The notes below the pieces were generated by a model. It was not told the DNA's origin and did not search any database. It worked only from the letters and a program-made list of their open reading frames with translations. Positions 30,041 to 43,095 of a stretch of DNA of 64,000 nucleotides are shown here, piece after piece. The stretch covers positions 19,396,025 to 19,460,024 of the forward strand of contig OU612070.1 of the NCBI GenBank assembly GCA_914767715.1, written 5' to 3'. Source of the stretch: Membranipora membranacea (Eukaryota; Bryozoa; Gymnolaemata; Cheilostomatida; Membraniporidae). The first letter of the stretch is position 1, and every line of letters begins with the position of its first letter. The translations under genes were made by a program, and so were the position numbers.

Positions 30041-32056
30041 ATGGTCAAAATGCCATTTGTACAAAATTCCAGTGACATAATGCCATTGCCATAATGCCAC
30101 GGCCATGATGCCATAGGTGATAACACCACTGCACACTATACCTACCAATGCCAAAATACCAGTTGTACGGAACGCCAGTTGTGTCAAAATACCAGTGGAT
30201 ATAACGTCAGATTAGACATAATACCATTTGAGACAACATACCATATCCCAAAATACCATTGCCATAATGCAGAAACATGAAACCAAAGGAGATCAAGCCA
30301 CGCTGTTTTATTTTGTGTGATAGTTGTATTACAGTTGTGAGTTGCTCGGTTAGAGGAGGAGGTGGCTCAGCTGCTTAGTGCCGTCTCCTTCACTGTGCAA
30401 ATCATAAAGTTTCTTTGTTCAATTTCAATGGTATCTGGGGTTTTTTGGGGTCCGCAAACTGAGAGCTAGTGACTTGTAACAAATATTACTCAACTAATCT
30501 TTAGAATAATATGTGGATTATAACCTTTTTTTTTCGAAAAGCCAAGTCTTGGCTCATGCTACAAATGACCGATAAAACTACAATTACTGAACATAGAGCA
30601 GGTTAACTCTGTATTTATTAGTTGCATAAAAAGTTACAGTTACAACAAACAAGAAAAGAGAAAATGTGTTACCCAATATGAAATTTCACGGCTAGGCCAT
30701 ATCCATAGTATTCAGCAAAGTAATTTTTAGGGGTTTTTGACACACAGGACGTTCACAACTTGAATTCCATGTTGTAAATTTAGAATAATATGATAATGAG
30801 TATATAGATGAGTTTTTCACATCTCTTCCAACAGTATAAAAATTCAACAAACCTTTTTTTCTACTACAAGGTATGAAAGCCAATTTACAAAGCCGTTTCA
30901 TCAAAATGTGGTGTTACTAGGCAAAACTTTTTGTTCAACACAAAAATTCCTCACCTCACTTGTTTAATAATGATAAGCCACAAAGTTGCCTTCCACCTGT
31001 AACGGACTGGGTGAGATGCACAGGACACAAAATTACGTTCTATTTACGGTGTGAAATCTGACAATAATCATACAGATAGCACAAGCATCTAAGCTGTAAT
31101 ACACAGAAAAGAACTTTTGCCACAAAATTTGGAATTATTGGCAAACGAGAAAATTATTTTGTTACGCACGGGACTGAAAAATAACAAAACTTAGTAATAT
31201 AACGAGATGTGTGAATTTTGTAGTGTAAAAAAAAATTCTCTTATACCGATGTGTTGCGTACAGGACACTAAATTGTACTCTGACATCTTGGTCAAGCATC
31301 TCACTTTTTCCGTTCGATTTCACATTTGATTTTGAGTGGAGAACAGAAACTATTCAAACATAATTTTTATGATGGAATTGATTGAGCCTGCTTGTGTTGT
31401 GCTCATTGGTGGTGTTAACTCTGCAACAGCGCATTTATTTTATGCAGAATTTTTCTTTTCAAATGTGATATTACTACCAGAGACTATAGATATAGTCTCT
31501 GTTACTACTTCACAGAACAGATTTGTTACTTTTTCAGTGTCTTGGCGTTGAAAAAGATTGTATTTTAATGCTAAACTGCATACTCATGAACAGAATTTTC
31601 CTACACTATGTTCAATCATGCTAGACTTCATGACGCCAGTAATAGCATCAGTCAAGACCAGTCGAAACTCTTCAAGCCAAGACATAAAGTTGGTCAAATT
31701 TAGAGAGTCAATTAATTTGCAATATCTCACAGAGTTGGCGGCGCAATATTTGGCTGCAATTTCTGCAACACACACTAGCCTTCATTCAGTACAGCTGGAA
31801 TAAAACTTTAAAAAAAATACAATGTGGTTTGATCTCCTTTGGTTACATGTTTTGGTATTATGGCAACGGTATTTTGGGATATGGTACATTGTCCCAAATG
31901 GTATTATGTCCAATCTGGCGTTATATCCACTGGTATTTTGACACAACTGGTGTTTTTTACAACTGCAGTGGTGTTATCACCTATAGCATTATGGCCGTGG
32001 CATTATGGCAATGGCATTATGTCACTGGCATTTTGTCCCAATAGAATTTTGACCAT
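30041..32056. mobile_element. Long-TIR element of about 2 kb
   Basis: The left arm, about 30041-30303, is the near reverse complement of 31821-32056. The arms are dense in ATGCCA/ATACCA units (for example GACATAATGCCATTGCCATA), giving an array-like terminal structure as in Mutator/Phantom or foldback elements. The interior (30304-31820) has only short frames (31336-31551, 31558-31803) with no recognised transposase, so it is probably non-autonomous or decayed. Confidence 0.8.
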
Positions 32057-34450
32057 GGCATTATGGCCGGGTACCTTGTATGAAGATGTGTTAATGGTGT
32101 GGGTGAGGAGTTCTCAAGAAAATATATTAAAATGTAAATGCCGCTAAAATACTGAAGTTTAAAGGACTTGAATCTTAATTGCACTAGTCAAAACCCTTCT
32201 ATTGAATTTTCAAAAATTAAAATTCAACAATGGTTTAACCCACAAATTCAACAATTGTTTTTATAAAATATGCTTCAGAATTGCTGATGTAAGATGGTTT
32301 AAATCGGGTTGCATACTTTAGTCCCTCACCAATTTTATATATATTGGATCATTATTGAGTTTAATATAGGTTTGGAACGATTTCATACACATCTATTTAA
32401 ATATCTTTCCACCGCCAGCACAATGAACTTGTTATACAGATTCCACGGATAAACACGTCACATGTTATGATCTAATAATCAGAAATTCGGTGCTCCAAAC
32501 GCCATATAAGGCAACATACTTGGCTTGTGCTGACTGTCAAGATGTTTTTGTGGTTTCAGCAAAATTCTGTTGATGGGAAAGTCTAAGGGAAAGGGAAGTG
32601 TCCATTTAGCTTGGTTTTTAAGCATTTTGAATTTAGATTACTAAAATACCATTAAATTTAAACCTAACGTGAGAAAAAATTGTGTTTCCCCCTATGGCGT
32701 GTATTTCTGGCGACTGGGTATTACATCCAACTTTCTAAAATAGTTGATGTCATATTATTCATATAACTGCTGTACAACCTCGTTGCGTCATGAAGGATGC
32801 ATTGAATTAGGAAGGGCACTGAGCCTGTATCTAATAGTCTATAGTTTCCAGTTTGCAGTATTTATATTTTTATAGGTAGATTCATTATGAATCTGTTGTC
32901 CTTTCACAAAGTCATCATATACATGCCCTATACCCCCTCAGTAAATTTGATCATTAATTTCTAGCAAGAGTGATTTGCGTGCTTGATCGCAGATAGTTTG
33001 GAAGACAAGGGGACCGATAAGTTTCTGTATACAAAATAAATGATTAGTTTTTCAGAGTTTTGCATATTTAGATAACATTATGTTGCTTCAAGGGTAGTGG
33101 TAAGTGGGTATGGAATAGGACATTTAATCGCAGCAAACACCCCTCCCCGATAGCTGTAAACGTGGTCACTCATGCCATCTAAGAACCACTGTGGCTTCAC
33201 TAAATTTTGCATTTGCAATTGACCTACCAGTATCCACTTTGTTGTCAGGAATAGATATAAAAAAAAAGGACTACACATGTTTTTCAAAAGGTACATAAAG
33301 CGCACTCTTCATCATTGCCATCATGAGAACATGGGAACTGAGATGAATGGAAAAATTCCTTTCAATACTATTGAGGGGAGGGGGAATGTCTGAAAAATTG
33401 TTGCATTTATCATTTGAAAGTCTTCTTATTAAAACCAGACACATATGAGGGTGCTCCAAAATTCTATTGCCTATTTCAACAGCCCTGGTGCATGTGTTAT
33501 TGTTTTTATTGTTTATTTTTTCAGTTAAGAGGTTGAGGTAAACAAATGAGATATTGATCAATCTGGACAAATCACACCATCATCCTTGAGTTGAGCTTCC
33601 ATATTTAAAGAATTATTTCATCTGTTATTGCTATTAGATCATCAACCAAACAGAAAAAGTTGTAAAAAAGTGGACATTTTACGGGAGTTGACATCTGACT
33701 AGCACATGTCACAGCATGATCTGTTCCATCATGATCAAACAAGCATTATGTTTCATATTATTATAATATTAGAAACCGAGCATATTCCAAACTCTGTCTA
33801 AAATATCCTGGATACACCCTTTGCATGTCAGTGATAGCTTACCTAAGGATTTTATCACATACCCTGCAATATAGGCCACACTGTTCTCTGAATCTAGGTT
33901 GTTTCTCCCAAATAATTCTCCTCAATAAACATCACCACTTCTACTGCCTGTTCATTAGTAAATAAAGTTTATGCTATGTTGTAATTCCTAATTGAGCGAT
34001 GTGTACATCATGAAAAATGACGAGACTCAGAATTGAATGATCTAGCTGTATCTGTCGTGGCGAGCTTTGTCATGGGGTCAAGACAGTCTGCCAATGGCCA
34101 TGCAAAGTGGACCAGATCGAAATGGATTCAGATTACTGTTAAAGCCAAAAATTATGGTTTATGAAACTACTGTCGTTTTGTTGAGAAACTATCGAGCTGC
34201 CTTATACCATTGAAAAAAATCTTCAGGTGATATTACTGCAGGCGCGTATAGGAAGTATGGGATGAGTGCGGGTTTTCAATTTATTGAATACTGGAGTATG
34301 ACGGATGAATAAGTGCTAGAAGTTATTTTTGTTGTTCACATCATAAAACTGTGGCAATTATGTTTTTGGTGCCAAAACAGGACAATGCAAGTTACATCAA
34401 AACAAAAAGGCAAACCAGAACCAAACCATATTATATTATTTACTTCAGTG
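32057..34450. other. No supported gene
   Basis: Short frames only. A minus-strand frame at 33078-33305 (SDHVYSYRGGVFAAIKCPI) is open but I do not recognise it. Confidence 0.4.
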
Positions 34451-34454
34451 AACC

Positions 34455-34938
34455 TCATGGAATGGTATAACATCTTGATGTTGAATAGCAAGATCTTTTC
34501 ACATTATTGCTGATTACAAGTATGCTAAAGATGTTAGCTCGTCGGTCAGCAAATCCGCGCTGAAAGGTACTCTGATTAACAACGCTGGGCCCTGCACCAC
34601 AATCAGCTATCACAACAATACAATGGCTCAAGTCACAAACAGCAATGACAAGTTTACCCCAAACCAAATCCAGGATTGGGGTGCTAATCGATCCCCGCAC
34701 TGACCGTAGTACTAGAAACATAATTGCACAAAACATCTTACTCCTCTCGTAAAGTTCTTGATATTACACTGGCATGGGGGTTAAAGTTTGAGGCTGCTTC
34801 ATTGTTTAATTCCAAGTTTATCATTTTGTTAGACAACAATATTGATTCATACAAGTAACACATTGGGGTGTAAATAAAGGACTTGGGCTGCAGCTGTTCC
34901 CCATCAAGCACCACTGATAGGTCTCGCAGCATGGGCAC
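34455..34938 (-). pseudogene. Retroelement protease-like remnant
   Basis: Two abutting minus-strand frames (34938-34738, then 34736-34455, separated by a stop and a frame change) read like the region before and at a retropepsin. The pattern is a hydrophobic run, then DCGAGPSVVNQSTF, resembling the aspartic-protease D-T/S-G-A-G signature with Cys in the Thr/Ser position. No reverse transcriptase or long terminal repeats were found nearby. The frame break makes it a remnant. Confidence 0.35.
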
Positions 34939-36540
34939 TCGCTACTACCCGGCCATGAAGAATATTGTTCCAATTCTCCATGGAGTCGAACTACTCATGC
35001 AAGACAGTTTTATAGTCTGATAGCTCAATTTATATATTTCGCAAGTTATATGTCGTAGAATAACTCTAGTGCGAAGTGCTTATGTTTAGACAGCTTGACA
35101 ATTTCCAATCAATTGCAGCAATTCGTCTTTTATCCTTACTCAAAGAATGGAAATTACATAAACCATCTTAATTTAAGCACAACAAATTAACATATTAATC
35201 TTGAATACTTAAAACAGAATTGTGTGTTGACACTGCAGAAGAAAATACCAATAAGTGGTTGAATTGTCTTCACTTACTTGAAGACGAGGCAACTCCCGAA
35301 ACACCATAGTAATTTTAACTGGCAGTTGTGAGAAACATATGACAAGCTCTAACAGTGCAAGAGGCCAAGCAATGAAATTATGTACGTACATGTATTGTTT
35401 TGCAGCCTCACTGTGTACGTAGAGTATATTCTACTACTACATATGACCATCAAACAGCGAGGGGACAGATTTTTCTCATTGACAATACAATACCTGGTTT
35501 ACTCCTAATAAAGGCAGCAAAAAAATTTGGTCATTGCTACCTTGATAATGAGGTGTCACAATGCATTTCTGGTTCAAATATTTGGATATAGCATATTAGC
35601 ACCATCCCAAAAGTTTGTTTTCATAATCAGAGAAATTCTGAGAATCAGAGTTAGATATTTAGCCAATATGTATGAGTATAGAAATCCTGTGAGTTTAGCC
35701 GAGAGAGTGACACGGGTGCTCAGTCCCCTAGTGAGTGTCATACACTGTATGAGTGTTGTAGAGCCTACGACTTTCGTGAGGAAATTAATATATTTATATA
35801 TCAACTGTGGGTAATAAGAACTTGGGTATCCTTCTGATGTTGAGGCATAGCCCTTTTTTACATATAAAAAATGAACAAGGAATTTCAACAAGGATACCTG
35901 CTTCAAAATAGCTCAAGCATTGATATATTTAGCATACAACAGCAACCACCAACAGCCTTATAAGTGGTGCTCTTGGCATCGCAATATCAACACTTTGAGG
36001 ATGAGGTCTCAGAAATTACAACAACAATCAATGACATCCATGGAATATAACAATATGCGCATTGTCTGACTGAAAAGACGCCTAGCCATTTCCAATTATG
36101 CTGATAGCAGTAAAGACAAGAAGGCAGCGATCAGGTCACTTTTTTATGGTCCACCAAAAAAGTTGATATTTTGCAACTACAACCACTTCTATCAACAGGT
36201 TACTACCACATGATGCCTCTACATAAATGACAGCCAGACATAATAATAGCGGCTCTCAATGACACCCCTGGTATAATCCTACTCAAGAGAAGTAAAACAT
36301 ACTCTGGAGGAAAAAATTTGTATTATACACCGGCTCACATATACCCTAACTCATAAATAAGCAGAAATATTGGTGTTAGCTAAAATTGAGTCACCCCCAA
36401 ACTATCAAAACTAACTCTATCTTTTATATACTCTTCTAAGGTATGTGCTCTCTCTGATGGAATAATCAGTTAGTTCTGAAGTGATAAAGAGAAGGAAAGA
36501 AGATCACGATCGTGGGTAAACTCATAATTACTATTTAGGC
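34939..36540. other. No supported gene
   Basis: Several overlapping frames on both strands around 35400-35900, none recognisable. No repeats of note. Confidence 0.4.
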
Positions 36541-36548
36541 CTTTTCTA

Positions 36549-36692
36549 AACTCAGGATGGCGACTTAACTATTAATGACAGATAGCCTACAAAACTCAGG
36601 ATGGCGACTTAACTATTAATGACAGATAGCCTACAAAACTCAGGATGGCGACTTAAATATTAATGACAGATAGCCTACAAAACTCAGGATGG
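36549..36692. repeat. 44-bp tandem repeat, about 3.3 copies
   Basis: CTCAGGATGGCGACTTAACT plus ATTAATGACAGATAGCCTAC recurs with a period of 44 bases starting at 36551, 36595, 36639 and 36683. The last copy is partial. Confidence 0.95.
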
Positions 36693-36719
36693 CAAATTGA
36701 ACACCATGGCATATACCAA

Positions 36720-36906
36720 TCTCAAGACATTTATATTATATATTATCATTCATGACATATATATTCAAGACATATATATTATATTTTATCATATATATAT
36801 ATATATAAATATATATATACACACATTTGTACAATAAAGTGGCATATATTATATATCCCACTATTGTACCCATAAAAACCCTGGACAATGAGTCATTCAT
36901 ATATAC

Positions 36907-36943
<37 letters not shown>

Positions 36944-36945
36944 GC
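36720..36945. repeat. AT-rich microsatellite cluster
   Basis: Runs of TATA dinucleotides with ACATATATATTATAT units. A related short block with TATTATCATTCATGACA recurs at about 37180-37215. Confidence 0.85.
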
Positions 36946-37930
36946 TATCAGTGTGTAGGGCAAATCTTTGCATTGGAGTTGTCGACCATGTCAGGCTATT
37001 TTATCTACCATTAATTACTATTGGGTTAAGGATGCCCAACATGATTATTAAAGAGGATTTAAGACATGATTTTTTTGTGGGTCATAAAATGACTCCTTAT
37101 TTTTGAGTGACACTTAGTTGGGGCCAAATACACACAGATGACACTTAAAAGCACAGATTTGAATCTATATATATATATTCAAGACATATATATTATATAT
37201 TATCATTCATGACACCTTCACTGAAACACATGTATTCGTAATTTATTTTTCCGCAGGTATCAATGATGACAGCCAGATTACTGACAGCTGCAATCGATGA
37301 CACCCATGGTATGAGATGAATTATGTGATATAGAACAAATCGAATCCTACATCTTTTAACACACTAATGCAGTTTCTAGCTTTACACTAGGTGGCTACCC
37401 GAATCAAAGAAGGACCATTATAGTGAGAGAGTTTTCTTATGGCAGTCATGAAAATATAACGAGTAAGAAGCGGTCGCAAGATCTCATCCCCAATGGGTGA
37501 GAGTTCTGTGTGAAAAAAAGTGGTTGTTGCTATGGATGGATTGGTACAGGTAAGCCTATGTACTTCCCAGTCTAGGTTCTGACTGACTCCAAAAACAAAC
37601 AAGCTAGCTTGTACTATGCCTAGATCGATTACGATGGGCCTACTCAGGCTACTATTGTATGTTGGGAGATTGTGGGCTGAACATGATGAAGCAATTACAA
37701 CCATAGACTAGAGCCAGACAGATGAGATGCATTACTCCTAGCTGGGCCTACTACAATACAGTGCACTTCATCATACAATAATACTTAAAATAATTACCAT
37801 AGGTAGGCATATTAAATAAATTATATAATAAAACTTGAGGAATAAATAATAATAATAATAATAAATAACCTACCAAACAAATAGAACAGGATTTTCTCCT
37901 GTGTTCATTCTTAATTCTGTCAGTGCAAAT

Positions 37931-38228
37931 GCACACAGATTCTTCTTGAGCTATCCTGTACAAGGAGTGTTTCAGTGGAGTGGTGTGGCTCTCTGATTGA
38001 TTTGGTGTATGGAAAATATTTATTTTCTTGCACACAGATTCTTCTTGAGCTATCCTGTACAAGGAGTGTTTCAGTGGAGTGGTGTGGCTCTCTGATTGAG
38101 TTGGTGTATGGAAAATATTTATTTTCTTGCACACAGATTCTTCTTGAGCTATCCTGTACAAGGAGTGTTTCAGTGGAGTGGTGTGGATCTCTGATCGAGT
38201 TGGTGTATGGAAAATATTTATTTTCTTT
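37931..38228. repeat. 99-bp tandem repeat, three copies
   Basis: The period is exactly 99 bases (GCACACAGATTCTTCTTGAG starts at 37931, 38030 and 38129). Since 99 is divisible by three, each strand has open frames of 33-residue repeats (YGKYLFSCTQILLEL on plus, VCKKINIFHTP on minus). This alone explains the long ORFs. It directly precedes a copy of the TTACGCAAATT repeat. Confidence 0.9.
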
Positions 38229-38237
38229 TGCTTATTT

Positions 38238-38489
38238 CTATCATTAACTGTGAAAAGAAGAAGGACTCTTCAGTATTTCCCCAGCACTTGACTTACTTAT
38301 TGGATGATAAAACACAAGCTATTTTGAGATGGCCTGCCTTTGACCTTGACAAGGAATTACCTTCTCTTTTCAGTATACTCTACAGTCATGACAATAGAAG
38401 GCAACTCCTAAAATTACGCAAATTCTAAATTAATATAATTACGCAAATTATTACGCGTAATACGGCAATTACGCAAATTCACAAACCCG
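38238..38489 (+). repeat. Dispersed repeat, copy 2 (TTACGCAAATT family)
   Basis: Apparently identical to 13791-14042, ending in the ATTACGCAAATT cluster and ACAAACCCG. The high identity suggests recent movement. Confidence 0.9.
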
Positions 38490-38550
38490 TTCCCGAAGAG
38501 CAATGTATATTATAGACAGGCAGTGACTTATGATAATGTTTTGTCTTATT

Positions 38551-38748
38551 TGCCTGGTATGAATTATTGATGGTGGAAAAAGTGAAGGAAACTCCCATTC
38601 TCTACATTATGATGTCAAAGTCTCTCAGAAGTGCAATACAAGAAGAAACAAGCACTTCCGGGACACTGTGACATCATAATGCAGAGAATGGAGGTTACCA
38701 TCCCTTATGGAAGGCACTTTTTCCACCATCAATAATTCATGCCAAGTA
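38551..38748. mobile_element. Small foldback MITE
   Basis: GAATTATTGATGGTGGAAAA on the left is inverted at about 38719-38738 (TTTTCCACCATCAATAATTC). Pairing continues through CCATTCTCTRCATTATGATG to a loop near 38645. No coding capacity. Confidence 0.8.
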
Positions 38749-38858
38749 GAGCATTGAATTTTTTTGTCATGCAAATCTGACCAAGGAGTGAGAGACACTC
38801 CTTGATCTGTCTTTAACTCCTTGATCTGACAAAACGGTATCATAAGTAACTACCTGAC

Positions 38859-39137
38859 ATTGAATTTCATATCTGGAATAGCATCATTAGCTTTCTTTTG
38901 CAAAACAAAGGGCTTGCAAAAATAGCCAGTCCCTAGTAGCGATCTAGAAATGCCCAAATCATCGACACTGTAGGGGTATAATTACTGTTTGCAATTTTGT
39001 AAACAAGACAATTTCTCAGACTAATTATTCATGCTACTAGGGACAGCCAATCAAAACAGTCAGATCGGTCTCTGTGTTTAGTGTACTGTATAACGCTATA
39101 ATACTATTTCCATTCTATGAGAAGAATTTAATTCAGT
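38859..39137. mobile_element. Short internally deleted copy of the 53343 element
   Basis: The left end (GAATAGCATCATTAGCTTTC) matches 53343-53480 and the right part (TAAACAAGACAATTTCTCAG, then CCATTCTATGAGAAGAATTT) matches 55290-55442. About 1.8 kb present there is missing here. The ends are weakly inverted (CATTGAATT / AATTCAGTG). Confidence 0.65.
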
Positions 39138-39407
39138 GCTACCTGACTATAACATGCATTGGTCTTTGGGTAGTCTTTAATCCTAACGATAAAAGTCATA
39201 ATACAAGCTACAGTGATATTAAGCATAGATTATTTGTCTCATTTTGCTTTGCTTGTGATTACTTTATTTTGTCGATCAAGATACAATTCAATGTATAAAT
39301 TATATATGACAGTACAGGAAATGCAATAAATAGTTTGTCAATTAATAAATAAATTGCTAAGACAAAGAGAGTATCACAAGGACTAAATAAAACTCCTACA
39401 TAAAACC

Positions 39408-39793
39408 ATGGCAAGAACGAAGAGAGACTCAGAAAGACCAAAAAGGTTAGTTACAATAAATGTGTCATAGATGTTAGAACTGCCTGGTATTGGTTATATT
39501 CTAGTAACTTCAGGAGAACCCTAACTCATGAATGTTATCATGGTAGTTTGAATAAATGTACTGCAAGGAAGAGCATTCATTCCTTGTTTTAACATTTACT
39601 GCTTGTGGTTATTAATTTACAACTGTTTGATATTAATGATACATAGATCACATCACAATGGTGAAACATTTAAATGCTGCTGGAAGAAGAAAATGCAGCA
39701 TTTGATTGGTAGGCATTAGTGATGATGAGTTGTTGCTGACAATATAATATGTATTATTATTATTAATATTAATATTGATATTATTATTATATT

Positions 39794-39824
<31 letters not shown>

Positions 39825-41101
39825 CTACATGAAGATAATTGCATATAATTATGTTCTTAGATATATGTCATCATTCCTTTTATTCCTGGGGGGATTCCCC
39901 AAAAGGAATTTCGCAAGAGGATATTCCAATACAGAGATGACGCAGAAGGGCGCAGCTGTGTAGAAGAAGCTACCGTCGAGAGACAGGCATCCGTATGAAC
40001 GGTCGTCAATGAAGCTAAAAAAGAAGTACTGCGTTGCGGTCAAAAATTACAAGATATTCAAAAGTAATACAGTTCAATTTGAAATTCTAAAAGTCTCATC
40101 ACTTAGTAATGTGAATAAGTGTGAATGATCAGGTACGGCATGGGGCCAAACTCAAACAGGCATAACATCCACGAAAGTAGCGGCACCCATCTGTCATTTA
40201 ACAAATACAGCTTCATAATATATCTGGTAAAGCCAGTGTAAATGATTTTCACTTTTAGGCTCTTTCAAATCGCTCAGTCATTGATTGAACTATGTACATT
40301 CTGACTGAGCGATTCAGGTGCGAAGGAGGATAGCTCATTCTAATTTTGAAAGACCCCCCTCCCCCCCCCGCCAGGCACAGCCCTACTTGGGGTGACGGAA
40401 AAGCAAAGCTGGGATTGTCCTCTTTTCCGTCTCTGATAATCACAGTAAATATTGCTTTGAGCAGCAGGTTTGTATCAGTTGGACACAATGAGAACACTTA
40501 CTTCTCTTTTTTGAACTTTTATGAGTCTCTTCTTGGATGAAATAATCGGATGACATGACAGATCATTGTTCTTGAATGTTCAATTGTTCCATCAAAGTAA
40601 GACCTATATTCCAGGCGCTCAACTATGGCTGTCACTCTCCATAAACAACTGACCCCGTACACTAATGAAGCTTCAAAGAGAAGCACTAAATTCAATAAGG
40701 ATTTAGAAAAATGCAAAGAGAGTACAGTACTTTATGCGATGAGTCTCTTTGACTAACGCTTCAACTCAGTTGTTATGAACAACACTACAATAATGTGTGG
40801 CAGACTGCTCAATAATAAGTGATTGTTTATGGAACTATGGTAAGTCTGCTTGTACCATTGATTACCCTTTTCGGTGCGCTTGTAGCAAAAAAGCACCAGC
40901 GACCAAAAAGGATGAACCAACAAGTTCCTCCAAGCTGAAATCATCAAAATTATCAAGTGCGAAAAAGATACCCGATACAAAAACCAAGGCATCAATGCGA
41001 GCCTCCAAAACTGATCGGAGGAATTCGTTAAAAAGTGCAAGTGTCAGGTCTAAGAGTAAGAGTAAGAATACAGGAAAAAGGGATAACAGCAGGAGGAGAT
41101 A
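39408..41101 (+). pseudogene. Inverted duplicate of the tandem HMG-box gene, decayed
   Basis: Exon 1 (39408-39445, MARTKRDSERPKR) keeps its ATG and donor. The box 1 exon (from about 39861) has Trp changed to a TAG stop at 39961-39963, and its donor GT is now AT after AATTACAAG. The box 2 first-half exon is not found. The box 2 second-half exon (about 40616-40718, GCGCTCAACTATGGCTGTCA) has lost a base and hits a TGA. The basic tail (40886-41101) reads KSKSKN...DNSRRR but in a shifted phase relative to its acceptor. Flanking DNA is also shared with 10.2-13.1 kb in inverted orientation. Confidence 0.85.
39748..39832. repeat. (TTA)n microsatellite
   Basis: Interrupted TTA/ATT trinucleotide runs between the first and second exons of the HMG pseudogene. 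Confidence 0.9.
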
Positions 41102-41280
41102 ACTCAGAGTAAGGTTATGTAATTGGTGTCAAATTATTTAAACTTGCTTCACTTCATTTTAGAACAATTAAGAGTGCAGGGAAGAGGGATAACAGCAGGA
41201 GGAGATAATTCAGAGTAAGGTTATGTAATTCGTGTCAAAATATTTGAACTTGTTTCACTTCATTTTAGAACAATTAGCTC
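41055..41280. repeat. About 110-bp tandem duplication at HMG pseudogene 3' end
   Basis: GGGATAACAGCAGGAGGAGA, TTCAGAGTAAGGTTATGTAA and the following 70 bases occur twice (about 41060-41175 and 41170-41280), duplicating the end of the basic-tail exon and its flank. Confidence 0.85.
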
Positions 41281-43095
41281 GGCTGATTGTGATTAGTGTG
41301 ATTATGATCGTCAGAAAACATTGAAGTACATTTGAGAAGTCTACATAGTTGTTTATACTTTCCAGAGGCATACAAGCGGTGCAATAACACCAAGTTTGAC
41401 AAATTCTAGCTCCTTTTAATAGACTAACATAACATCGCTTCCCACACAACACACAAAAAAACAGCTTGACAATAATTTCAACGTCAACATTTGTCTAATA
41501 ATATTTCACGGGTTCTCAGCTAAAAAAGTGTTCAGTCAAGAATTTGCCAAAAGGCCGAATTGGCAGAGTTTTAGCTGCGCTTTGGAGATGCTGAAAAGCT
41601 TTGAAAAACAAGTGCTATCTGATTCAAGTGCAATGTTTTATCAGCTCATCTAGTCATTTATGTTCATCAAAATCCTTGAACAGATTAGTAAGACAGTAGA
41701 GATATCATTCTAAATTTTTTGCCTGTGATTAGGTTGTTAGATTTGCCGGGTATAGGAAGGTTGTGTAACCTCCTGTTCAAAACACTCTGGATTTAACTGC
41801 TACTGGCTGTTAATTTTTGGCAAATTATTTCACTGATACTCTGAAGATTGACAGGATTGACAGATAATGACTCCCATGTAGTGGAGTCTGGTCCACTAAC
41901 GAGATCTGAGAGATCTAGGGCACTGAGTATTTTAATTGGTGTGTAATCAGTTCAAATTTTTTTATACCAATTATATAGCCTTAAAATGTGTATAATATGA
42001 CAGTTGACGCCACCTTGATATACCTAAGTGACAATTTTGTTTGCTGATCATGTTATAGGCACATAGACCATGCATAAACCAAACTAAATGGTAAAACTAT
42101 AGTGCTACACAGATGGATGGCATAGGCTACATGGAAATGAAGTACATGAAGTTTGTAGAATAGCTCAAGATTAATTTCCTAAGCTGTCTTTATCGCGACC
42201 ATGAAAGCTATTATCACAACAGCCATTACTTTCATCAGATCCAATCTGTTGAAAATAATTTTTGTCAAGGAGTACTTCAGGAGTATATTTGGGTAAAATA
42301 AATACCTATCATCAATATACTATTCATGTCAAACTTCTATTTTCCAGTTATATATTTTCTCTTTCATCAGTCATGTCCCCAATACATTGCAACAATTAGA
42401 TTAATATCACATGTCATATCACTACATTTTTTGTGCTGTCTATCTACCACTATCTATTACCTGACTTAGTTATCATACCAGCTTGATTCATTTGTGTGAA
42501 ATCAATCCTTCTTGAATTATTGATTATCATAATTTCAATATCTATTAATGATTCATTAACAGTATTTACTTGACATGTGACATTTCTCTGTGCAAAAAAT
42601 ATTATATATTAAAATAGGCTTGATGTCGACAATACTGAATAAATTATCTAATTTATACATTATTATGGAACCCAAACTGATTGAGTATAATATAATACAT
42701 CATTTTGTTTTTATCGCTTGTGCACAGTAAAAGTTCTTTTAATTTTTTTAGATATTCCGTCACTTTTGCCTAGATATATTTTATAACTTTATTTATAGCT
42801 GGGCGGTAGAGAAAATTAAAAGTTAAAACTCCAGCCATGTGGAGCAGGCAAGATATGCAATAGAAGCCAAAAAATTATTTGGAACATATTGATACAACAA
42901 CGAGAAATCTTGCACTATGATTATCTCTGCAGACCTCCCATTGAGTGGACTTACTGTTGCTTTCTCTTATCGAAAAGATTTTACTTCGAGGCCTTAGATT
43001 ATCTTTTTGATTGATTTGTTGCTGATGAGCAGCACCTCTCTCAGATTTGAGAATCGTGCTTTGTACTTTCCTGAAACAAGTAGTTGAGTCAGCAT
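41281..43095. other. Intergenic, partly inverted duplicate of 10.2-10.7 kb
   Basis: GCCAAAAGGCCGAATTGGCA (about 41548) and TTTTTGTCAAGGAGTACTTC (about 42260) occur inverted at about 10620 and 10270, marking the far end of the HMG duplication. No gene is seen. Confidence 0.55.

Noticed and set aside
36720-36945. Possible origin or promoter because of its TATA-rich runs
   Set aside because: These are simple dinucleotide repeats with no other supporting signal.
37751-38161. 136-residue minus-strand frame with repeated SVCKKINIFHTP
   Set aside because: It is entirely produced by the 99-bp tandem repeat, and the opposite strand is open in the same way.
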